The notes under the pieces are model-generated. The model made no database searches. It worked only from the letters and a program-made list of their open reading frames with translations, and was not told where the DNA came from. This document shows positions 6,088 to 11,180 of a stretch of DNA of 11,180 nucleotides, one piece after another (the first letter of the stretch is position 1; the number at the start of each line of letters is the position of its first letter). Source of the stretch: CAYJOG01 sp964371695 [NCBI: uncultured bacterium] (GTDB lineage: Bacteria > CAYJOG01); assembly GCA_964371695.1 (NCBI GenBank), contig CAYJOG010000050.1, positions 1 through 11,180 on the forward strand. Reading direction: 5' to 3'. Position numbers and translations under genes: made by a program.

Positions 6088-6993
6088 ATGTCGCTGCCTG
6101 ATTTCTCCTCGATTCGTTTCACAGAGCACCCCCAAAATCCTTTGCTGGAACCCCCCTGGCCAGAGTGGATATTGGCGGACCCCACGGTGGCGCATCCGGG
6201 CCAAAGCCCCGACGGTCTGTGGCACCTCATTGCCCACACACTGGTGTCGTTGCAGCACTACACCTCGGTGGATGGCCTGGAATGGAAACGCGAAAGCTCT
6301 CTGTTCAACGGCCTGAGACCCCATCTGTTTCACGAAGACGGCCTGTGGTTTCTCACCTATGAAAAACTGGAGCCGCCCCTGGGAGGTTCCATTGAGATGC
6401 GCACCAGCACCGACCTGTTTGAGTGGTCCGCGCCCCGCACCATTCTGCGCCCCACGCTGGACTGGCACGGCTCGGTGCTCAAGCGGGTGGGCAACCCCTG
6501 CCTGCTCAAGGTGAAAGACGAATACCGTTTGTATTACAGCGCGGGCCACGTGCTGTTGCGCGACTGCGCGTTTACCGAGCCGGTGTATGTGGGCCTGGCC
6601 CGCGCCGCCGACCCCAACGGCCCCTTTGAGCCAGACGAAGAACCCCAGCTTGGCCCCGGCCCCGACGACCCCCACCGCAACCTGGGGGCCGGGGCCATCA
6701 AAGTGCTGCATGACAAACGGCGGCGGTTGTTCTGGGGCTTCAACAACGGCATCTGGACCGACGAAGAAGGCAAAAGCCGTAGCGCCATCCTGCTATTGAA
6801 ATCCAAAGACGGCGTGGCCTGGGAAGACGCCGTGGAACAACCCCTGCTTGGCCCCGGCGGCAAGGGCTGGAAAAAGGCCCTGGTCTATGCCCTGGACATC
6901 ACGGTTTATGACGGCAAGGCGTGGCTCTATTTCAACGCCCGCGACGGCTGGCTGTTTGGCCGCGAACGCCTGGGTCTGGCGTGGGGAGAGTAG
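6088..6993 (+). CDS. Five-bladed beta-propeller protein, GH43-like glycosidase
   Basis: The 301-residue protein consists of five repeating beta-blade units, as in the GH43/GH32/GH62/GH68 superfamily that cleaves arabinan, xylan, fructan and related sugars. Blade starts are visible at ILADPTV (28-34), LRPHLF (76-81), VGNPCLLKVKDEYRLYYSAG (134-153), LGAGAIKVLHDKRRRLFWGF (199-218) and YALDITVYDGKAWLYFNARD (267-286). Asp31 of the ADPTV motif sits where GH43 enzymes carry the catalytic base. I cannot assign the general acid with certainty, so activity is unproven. There is no signal peptide, so it should be cytosolic and might trim imported or internal glycans. The ATG at 6088 has no evident Shine-Dalgarno sequence; no other in-frame start lies close upstream. 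No sugar transporter or regulator is nearby. Superfamily likely; substrate unknown. Confidence 0.75.
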   Translation: MSLPDFSSIRFTEHPQNPLLEPPWPEWILADPTVAHPGQSPDGLWHLIAHTLVSLQHYTSVDGLEWKRESSLFNGLRPHLFHEDGLWFLTYEKLEPPLGGSIEMRTSTDLFEWSAPRTILRPTLDWHGSVLKRVGNPCLLKVKDEYRLYYSAGHVLLRDCAFTEPVYVGLARAADPNGPFEPDEEPQLGPGPDDPHRNLGAGAIKVLHDKRRRLFWGFNNGIWTDEEGKSRSAILLLKSKDGVAWEDAVEQPLLGPGGKGWKKALVYALDITVYDGKAWLYFNARDGWLFGRERLGLAWGE

Positions 6994-7045
6994 GACCCGG
7001 CGCGTAATGGACGCAGACGGTCTTTTGGGCAAGCTGCGCGGCATT

Positions 7046-7222
7046 GCCCTCTCCCTCAGGGAGAGGGCGCCAAGGGTTGAGCAAGGCGAAACCCGAGGCG
7101 GGTGAGGGGGTAAGCCCGGAACATAAAAATCGGAGCTTTGGCCCCTGGTTCCGCTCCCCCTCACCAGACCACAGCCTCACTTCGTTCGGCTGTGGTCTGC
7201 CCTCTCCCTCAAGGGAGAGGGC
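7046..7222. repeat. Nested palindromic repeat element
   Basis: Both ends carry the same hairpin: GCCCTCTCCCT/AGGGAGAGGGC at 7046-7068 (one-base centre) and at 7199-7222. Inside lie GGTGAGGGGG/CCCCCTCACC (7101-7110, 7156-7165), CGGAAC/GTTCCG (7117-7122, 7148-7153) and CAGACCACAGCC/GGCTGTGGTCTG (7165-7176, 7188-7199). A related hairpin, ACCCTCTCCC/GGGAGAGGGT, is at 11119-11150. The pattern matches the CCCTCTCCC...GGGAGAGGG dispersed repeats of many proteobacteria; it has no coding content. Confidence 0.75.
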
Positions 7223-7313
7223 AAGTGACGGAAAGATGACAATGAGCAACACCCCGCCACAACCAAAGATTACCCCGCCGTGAGCACTTCGCGCTCGCCC
7301 GCTGCCCATAATC

Positions 7314-7345
7314 TGTTTTAAAAGTCCGTCATGGACTTTTAAAAC
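7314..7345. repeat. AT-rich hairpin, copy of a dispersed repeat
   Basis: AAAAGTCC (7321-7328) pairs with GGACTTTT (7334-7341), extended by TTTT/AAAA across one bulged A. The same word, CTGTTTTAAAAGTCCGTC, recurs at 11023-11039 apart from one inserted A here. It could also act as a two-way terminator between the propeller gene and dxs, although both stops are distant. Confidence 0.65.
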
Positions 7346-7350
7346 CCAAC

Positions 7351-7436
7351 GCCTTCAGGGGCAAAGCCCTCTCGGCGTGGCGAAAACCTGCGCTTTTGAA
7401 AGCTACGGTTTTCGAATGCGGTCATCCCTGACCGCA
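7351..7436. repeat. Cluster of hairpins downstream of dxs
   Basis: Three consecutive inverted repeats occur here. CGCC/GGCG (7351-7354, 7375-7378) encloses GGGC-AAA-GCCC (7360-7370). CGAAAACC/GGTTTTCG (7381-7388, 7407-7414) encloses GCTTT/AAAGC (7392-7403). TGCGGTCA/TGACCGCA (7417-7424, 7429-7436) has a TCCC loop. The last begins 10 bases beyond the dxs stop and may protect or end that transcript, but no T-run follows it on the minus strand. Confidence 0.55.
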
Positions 7437-7437
7437 A

Positions 7438-7491
7438 GAGCCTGTTTATTGTGCGCCCTGTTCTACATAACGCACTTTTACAACAGGCTCT
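7438..7491. repeat. Inverted-repeat element overlapping the 3' end of dxs
   Basis: AGAGCCTGTT (7438-7447) and AACAGGCTCT (7482-7491) are exact reverse complements bounding 54 bases. Read on the minus strand, the right part (GAGCCTGTTGTAAAAGTGCG) matches GAGCCTGTTTTAAAAGTCCG at 11018-11037 with two differences. The element contains the stop and the last 14 or so codons of dxs. Confidence 0.6.
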
Positions 7492-9365
7492 GAGAGCGCC
7501 GCCTTCACGATGCCCTCGGCGCACAGGCCCAGGCGGGCCAGCATTTTTTCGCGGGAGCCTTGTTCCACCAGTTGGTCGTTTATGCCCAGGCGAATCACCC
7601 TGGGGGGCACGGCCCCGGCGTCTGCCAGCGCCTCCAGCACCGCCGAGCCAAAGCCCCCGGCCAGAATGCCTTCTTCCACCGTCATCAGCACCCGTGCGCC
7701 GTCGGTGGTTTTCAGCAGCAGGGCGGTGTCCAGCGGTTTGGCGAAACGGGCGTTCACCAGCGTCACGCCCAGGCCCGCCTCGCGCAGTGCGGGCAGCGCC
7801 CCCAGGCTCTCTTCCACCATCGTGCCATAGGCCCAGATCACCACGTCGCGGCCTTCGTCGCACAGCACCTCGGCCCGGCCCAGTTCCACCGGCGCGCAGG
7901 GGGCGGGTTCGGGCACGTTGCCACGGGGATAGCGCACGGCGCTGGGGCCGGGCAAGGTGAGGGCGAGGCGCAGCATCTGGTCCAGCTCGGTTTCGCTGTG
8001 CGGCGCCATGAGCGTGATGCCCGGCATGGGCCGCAAAAAGGCGATGTCATAGGCCCCCTGATGGGTCTCGCCGTCGTTGCCCACAATGCCCGCCCTGTCC
8101 AGGGCGAAGATCACCGGCAGGTTCTGGTTGATCACGTCGTGCAGCACCTGGTCATAACCCCGCTGCAAAAAGGTGCTGTAAATCGCCGCCACGGGGCGCA
8201 GGCCCCCCGCCGCCAGACCAGCACAAAAGGTGACGCCGTGCTGCTCGGCCATGCCCACGTCAAAAAACCGCTTGGGATACGCCGCCATGAGTTTGTCCAT
8301 GCCGGTGCCGTCGGGCATGGCGGCGGTGATGCCCACCACGCGGGGGTCTTCGGCGGCGATGGCGAGCATTTTTTCGGCAAAGGCGGCTGTCCAGCTTTTG
8401 GATCCGCCGCTTTTTTTGTGAGATTTGCCCGTGGCCGGATCAAAAGCCGACACGCCGTGAAACCGCTGGCCGTCTTCTTCGGCGGGGGCGTAGCCTTTTC
8501 CTTTTTCGGTGACGCAGTGCAGCACCACGGGGGTGTTCAGGTTCAGGCACTGTTTGAGCGACCGCAGCACTTCTTCCAGGTCGTGGCCGTTGATGGGGCC
8601 GACATAAGTCAGCCCCAGGTCTTCAAAAAACTGGCCGGGCAGCAGCAGGGCCTTGATGGCTTCCTTGACCCTGTGGGCCGCGCCCACCGCCGAGCCGCCC
8701 ACCACCGGCAGGCTGGCGATCATGTCGTGCAGTTGATCGCGCAGGTGCAGATAGTTGGGGCTGGTGCGCATGGACTTGAGCGTCTTGTTGAGCGCCCCCA
8801 CGCTGGGGGCGATGGACCAGGCGTTGTCGTTCAGCACCACCAGCAGGCGGGGTTTGTAGTGGCCAATCTGGTTGAGCGCCTCAATGGCCATGCCGCCTTG
8901 CAAACTGCCGTCGCCCACAAAGGCCACCACGTGCTCGCGGCCGCCCCGCAGGTCACGCTCCATGGCATAACCCATGGCGGCAGACAGCGCCGTGCAGGCG
9001 TGGCCCACGTTGAAAAAGTCGTGTTCGCTCTCGGTGATTTTGGGGAACCCGCTGAGGCCGTCGTCTTGCCGCAGGGAGTGAAACTGCCGGGCGCGGCCCG
9101 TGAGCAGTTTGTGGGGATAACACTGGTGGCCGGTGTCCCAGATGATCTTGTCGGTGGGGCTGTTGAGCAGGTGATGCAGCGCCACGGTCAGCTCCACCAC
9201 CCCCAGGCCAGCGCCCAGGTGGCCGCCTGTCACGGCACAGGCCCCCACCATGAACTCCCGCAGGGTGGTGGCAAGCTCCTGCAACTCGTGGGGGGTCATG
9301 CCGCGCAGGGCCTGGGGCAAGTCGGGCCGGGCGAGCACCGGCGGCACTGGGGGAAAAGCAGTCAT
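7446..9365 (-). CDS. dxs: 1-deoxy-D-xylulose-5-phosphate synthase
   Basis: Dxs condenses pyruvate and glyceraldehyde 3-phosphate, using thiamine diphosphate, to make the first intermediate of the MEP isoprenoid pathway; the product also feeds thiamine and pyridoxal synthesis. The 639-residue length is normal for the family. Visible motifs are HLGAGLGVVELT near the N-terminus, DTGHQCYPHKLLTG (77-90), the thiamine-binding GDG...NDN pair (151-153 and 179-181), GMAEQHGVTF with the conserved Glu374, and DRAGIVGNDGETHQG (423-437). The ATG at 9365 has GGTGAG close upstream and gives the normal N-terminus; the frame runs on to an ATG at 9416 without comparable support. The usual C-terminus ends near GLCAEGIVKAAL. 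Here a further SEPVVKVRYVEQGAQ follows, encoded by a dispersed repeat. Divergent from rplS; cytosolic, acts as a homodimer in known cases. Confidence 0.97.
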   Translation of the reverse strand: MTAFPPVPPVLARPDLPQALRGMTPHELQELATTLREFMVGACAVTGGHLGAGLGVVELTVALHHLLNSPTDKIIWDTGHQCYPHKLLTGRARQFHSLRQDDGLSGFPKITESEHDFFNVGHACTALSAAMGYAMERDLRGGREHVVAFVGDGSLQGGMAIEALNQIGHYKPRLLVVLNDNAWSIAPSVGALNKTLKSMRTSPNYLHLRDQLHDMIASLPVVGGSAVGAAHRVKEAIKALLLPGQFFEDLGLTYVGPINGHDLEEVLRSLKQCLNLNTPVVLHCVTEKGKGYAPAEEDGQRFHGVSAFDPATGKSHKKSGGSKSWTAAFAEKMLAIAAEDPRVVGITAAMPDGTGMDKLMAAYPKRFFDVGMAEQHGVTFCAGLAAGGLRPVAAIYSTFLQRGYDQVLHDVINQNLPVIFALDRAGIVGNDGETHQGAYDIAFLRPMPGITLMAPHSETELDQMLRLALTLPGPSAVRYPRGNVPEPAPCAPVELGRAEVLCDEGRDVVIWAYGTMVEESLGALPALREAGLGVTLVNARFAKPLDTALLLKTTDGARVLMTVEEGILAGGFGSAVLEALADAGAVPPRVIRLGINDQLVEQGSREKMLARLGLCAEGIVKAALSEPVVKVRYVEQGAQ

Positions 9366-9419
9366 AGACTCACCAGCGTAGAAAGATTTGTGTGGTCTGC
9401 CAAATAAAAAAGCCATCGC

Positions 9420-9447
9420 TTGCCCGGCGGGCGCAAATGATTAGAAT
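9420..9447 (+). promoter_or_regulatory. Candidate sigma70 promoter of rplS
   Basis: TTGCCC (9420-9425) and TAGAAT (9442-9447) are 16 bases apart, upstream of rplS, in the 218-base divergent spacer with dxs. The -10 matches five of six positions. Transcription from near 9454 would give a leader of about 130 bases with small hairpins (GTGAA/TTCAC at 9481-9496; CCGC/GCGG near 9539-9550). Whether L19 regulates it cannot be told. Confidence 0.5.
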
Positions 9448-9583
9448 GCGTCCTCCGACGCGCCGGTTAATGCAACAGGCGTGAAGGATTGTTCACTTGC
9501 CTTGTCAGCAAAAAGTGGCGCTCTTGCCGCTCTTTGCACCGCCCCGGCGGCTGGCAGGGCCACCAACCGGCAGGAGGCACCCC

Positions 9584-9970
9584 ATGCAGGCGTTGCTCAA
9601 AAAAATCACCCAGGATTCCCTGAAAACAGACATCCCAGACTTCAGCTCCGGCGACAGCGTGTCGGTGCACCTGAAAGTGGTGGAGGGCAACAAGGAGCGC
9701 GTGCAGGTGCTCAAGGGCGTGGTCATCGCCCGGCGCGGCGGCCTTGGCCACAGCGGCACCTTCACCGTGCGCAAGGTCACCGGCGGCATTGGTGTGGAGC
9801 GCACGTTCTTTCTGCATTCCCCCGCCATCGCCAAAATCACGGTAGACCGCCGGGGCCGTGTGCGCCGCGCCAAGCTGTATTACCTGCGTGATCTTTCCGG
9901 CAAAGCCACCCGCATCAAGGAAAAACGCTACACCGGCAAAGACACCGCCAAAAAAGCGACCAAGGAATAA
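9584..9970 (+). CDS. rplS: 50S ribosomal protein L19
   Basis: The 128-residue protein aligns along its whole length with L19, which sits at the 30S-50S interface of the ribosome. Typical segments are [37 protein letters not shown] (16-52), [28 protein letters not shown] (58-85) and the family signature [26 protein letters not shown] (89-114), then a short Lys-rich tail. AGGAGG (9572-9577) six bases before the ATG fixes the start; the frame is open further upstream but nothing supports it. L19 is most often the last gene of rpsP-rimM-trmD-rplS. Here it is detached, with dxs diverging upstream and lepB 51 bases downstream on the same strand. Confidence 0.97.
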   Translation: MQALLKKITQDSLKTDIPDFSSGDSVSVHLKVVEGNKERVQVLKGVVIARRGGLGHSGTFTVRKVTGGIGVERTFFLHSPAIAKITVDRRGRVRRAKLYYLRDLSGKATRIKEKRYTGKDTAKKATKE

Positions 9971-9980
9971 GGCGCTCCTC

Positions 9981-10009
9981 TTGACCCGGCCCGTGGCCGT
10001 GTCTAAAAC
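9981..10009 (+). promoter_or_regulatory. Candidate promoter directly before lepB
   Basis: TTGACC (9981-9986) and TAAAAC (10004-10009) are exactly 17 bases apart in the rplS-lepB gap. The expected start of transcription, near 10016, is only about six bases before the lepB ATG, and no Shine-Dalgarno sequence is seen, so a nearly leaderless lepB message is possible alongside read-through from rplS. Confidence 0.4.
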
Positions 10010-10021
10010 CGTTACCGCATC

Positions 10022-11017
10022 ATGGCCCGCGCAATCCCGCTGGAATTAGAGCCCAACAACCTGCGGCTGAAGGCGGGCAGCACCGAGCCGGTGCGCGTGG
10101 TGGTTTCGGCCAAAGACGCAAACCTGAACGGCGACTGCGCGGTGCGCGTGACCCACGGCAAGCTGATAAACAGCGAGGCTCTGGTGGGCGGCAAGCTGGC
10201 GGTCACCCTGATGCCTCCCAAACGCAGCGGCGTGCTGGCTGTGAGCGTAAGCTCCGAAAAAGACGGCCGCAAAACCCTCTACCGCGCCGGTCTGCCGGTG
10301 GACACCACCCCCCTGCGGTTTGTGTGGGAGCTGTTTGAGAGCCTGGGTGTGGCCCTGGTGCTGGGGATCTTCATCAAGGCGTTGCTGTTCCAGCTTTTTT
10401 TCATTCCCAGGGGCAGCATGGAGCCGACGCTCTATGAAGGCGACCGGCTCATCGCCACGCCGTTGCCCTATCACCTGCGCAAACCCCACCGGGGCGAGGT
10501 GGTGATCTTCCGCGCGCCGCCCCAGGCCAGCCCCCATCGCAACCGCGACGAAATCGACCTTTACCTGTTCGAGATTTCGCTGCCTGGGTTCTTTCGCAAA
10601 AACGACTACCTGGAATTTGCCGGGCGCAAGTGGTGGTTTCCCTATCGTCTGAAGCACCGGGTGGACGACTACATCAAGCGCTGCGTGGCGGTGGAAGGCG
10701 ACACGGTGCAGATCAAGGGCGGGTTTGTTTACGTCAACGGCAAACGCCAGAACGAACGGGTGATGACCGAAAACGGCCCCTCCAAAGGCAAGACGACCTA
10801 TGTGCTGGCCGAGCGGCCAGCCGACACCTACATCCGCGTGAACGGTTTTGAAATCACCGAGCCGGTGAAGGTGCCGAAGGGTTATGTGTTTGTGCTGGGC
10901 GACAACCGCAACAACAGCCACGACAGCCACAAGTGGGGTTTCCTGAAAGAAGACCTGGTGATGCAGAAGGCGCTGTTTCTCATCCTGCCCCTGGGCCGCA
11001 TGGGGCGGATTCCGTAA
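10022..11017 (+). CDS. lepB: Signal peptidase I with extra N-terminal beta-rich domain
   Basis: Type I signal peptidase (family S26) removes Sec and Tat signal peptides from exported proteins on the outer face of the inner membrane. The catalytic Ser132 lies in FFIPRGSMEPTL right after the membrane helix (about 103-128), and the general base Lys219 is in DYIKRCVAVEGDTV. Box E, GDNRNNSHDSHKWG, is at 293-306. The insert between the two catalytic boxes is fairly long. The first 97 residues are unusual: hydrophilic, with alternating strands (PLELEPNNLRLKAGS, PVRVVVSAKD, AVRVTHGKL, KLAVTLMPPKRSGVLAVSVSS), like an Ig-type beta sandwich. Ordinary enzymes begin close to the first helix. With a single helix this domain would be cytoplasmic. 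A stop at 10004 in frame rules out a longer start. It follows rplS by 51 bases. Confidence 0.93.
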   Translation: MARAIPLELEPNNLRLKAGSTEPVRVVVSAKDANLNGDCAVRVTHGKLINSEALVGGKLAVTLMPPKRSGVLAVSVSSEKDGRKTLYRAGLPVDTTPLRFVWELFESLGVALVLGIFIKALLFQLFFIPRGSMEPTLYEGDRLIATPLPYHLRKPHRGEVVIFRAPPQASPHRNRDEIDLYLFEISLPGFFRKNDYLEFAGRKWWFPYRLKHRVDDYIKRCVAVEGDTVQIKGGFVYVNGKRQNERVMTENGPSKGKTTYVLAERPADTYIRVNGFEITEPVKVPKGYVFVLGDNRNNSHDSHKWGFLKEDLVMQKALFLILPLGRMGRIP

Positions 11018-11092
11018 GAGCCTGTTTTAAAAGTCCGTCGTGGACTTTTAAACACAGCGACATAAAAAATGCCGCATGCTTGGGAAACAGGC
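11016..11092. repeat. Dispersed inverted-repeat element after lepB
   Basis: GCCTGTTT (11020-11027) and AAACAGGC (11085-11092) bound the element. Inside is the perfect hairpin TTTAAAAGTCC/GGACTTTTAAA (11026-11036, 11042-11052). AAGAGCCTGTTT at 11016-11027 is repeated exactly at 7436-7447, and the hairpin at 7314-7345. Beginning at the lepB stop codon, it may also serve as that gene's terminator. Confidence 0.65.
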
Positions 11093-11118
11093 AGATGGGG
11101 CGGGCGGGCTTTTCCATT

Positions 11119-11150
11119 ACCCTCTCCCGCGCCCCAGCGTGGGAGAGGGT
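11119..11150. repeat. CCCTCTCCC-type hairpin
   Basis: ACCCTCTCCC (11119-11128) pairs with GGGAGAGGGT (11141-11150), with extra internal pairing of CGC and GCG in the loop. It is a relative of the hairpins at both ends of the 7046-7222 element. Confidence 0.65.
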
Positions 11151-11179
11151 GGTTTTGACTGGCGACGCCAGTCAAAACC
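11151..11179. repeat. Perfect 29-base palindrome at the window edge
   Basis: GGTTTTGACTGGCG (11151-11164) and CGCCAGTCAAAACC (11166-11179) are exact reverse complements around a single A. It directly abuts the preceding hairpin, so the two probably form one composite repeat that may continue past the window. Confidence 0.65.
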
Positions 11180-11180
11180 G

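Noticed and set aside
7236-7283. Fifteen-codon frame MTMSNTPPQPKITPP between two repeat clusters
   Set aside because: It looks like the start of a gene cut short, but it is too short and Pro-rich to support as a gene or a pseudogene.
7560-9407. 615-codon open frame on the plus strand
   Set aside because: It lies wholly antisense to dxs, which has all its family motifs. The translation is His/Gly/Gln-rich with no family likeness, as expected for a shadow frame in GC-rich DNA.
10046-10930. 294-codon open frame on the minus strand
   Set aside because: Antisense to lepB, with low-complexity composition; a shadow frame.
1-11180. CRISPR array, tRNA, rRNA, insertion sequence or prophage genes
   Set aside because: No evenly spaced direct repeats, cloverleaf-like sequences, rRNA stretches or transposase/integrase motifs were seen in reading the window. 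The repeats present are palindromic.

Overview
The window is GC-rich DNA from a Gram-negative bacterium. It carries an outer-membrane beta-barrel protein with a signal peptide and a terminal Phe, a non-mevalonate isoprenoid gene (dxs), a ribosomal protein gene (rplS) and a signal peptidase gene (lepB). The intergenic spaces are crowded with short palindromic repeats of the kind common in Proteobacteria and related lineages. I cannot name the genus; a proteobacterium or a neighbouring phylum is the most that can be inferred.

Layout from left to right: the window opens inside a SpoIVB-type (peptidase family S55) serine protease gene on the + strand, with its 5' end missing. A repeat-filled spacer of about 290 bases follows. 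Next comes a four-helix membrane protein of unknown function (minus strand), transcribed divergently from a DMT/EamA-family transporter (plus strand). A distinctly AT-richer two-gene unit (3683-4785) encodes a Panacea-domain (DUF4065) antitoxin-like protein and, one base downstream, a 144-residue protein I cannot place. This looks like a horizontally acquired PanAT-type toxin-antitoxin pair. An outer-membrane beta-barrel gene with a clear intrinsic terminator follows on the minus strand. After a 445-base spacer of hairpins comes a five-bladed beta-propeller protein related to glycoside hydrolase family 43 (plus strand). Another 450-base spacer built almost wholly of nested palindromes leads to dxs (minus strand). 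Its last codons lie inside a copy of one of these repeats. Divergent from dxs is an rplS-lepB pair (plus strand). The window closes in further palindromes.

Functional links are limited. rplS and lepB may share a transcript, although lepB also has a promoter-like sequence just in front of it. The Panacea gene and its partner have a promoter with operator-like half-sites, a strong ribosome binding site and close spacing, as a co-expressed toxin-antitoxin unit would. The other genes look like independent units. The most interesting items are the unplaced partner of the Panacea protein, a signal peptidase I with an extra beta-rich N-terminal domain, and a dispersed inverted-repeat element that supplies the C-terminal tail of Dxs.
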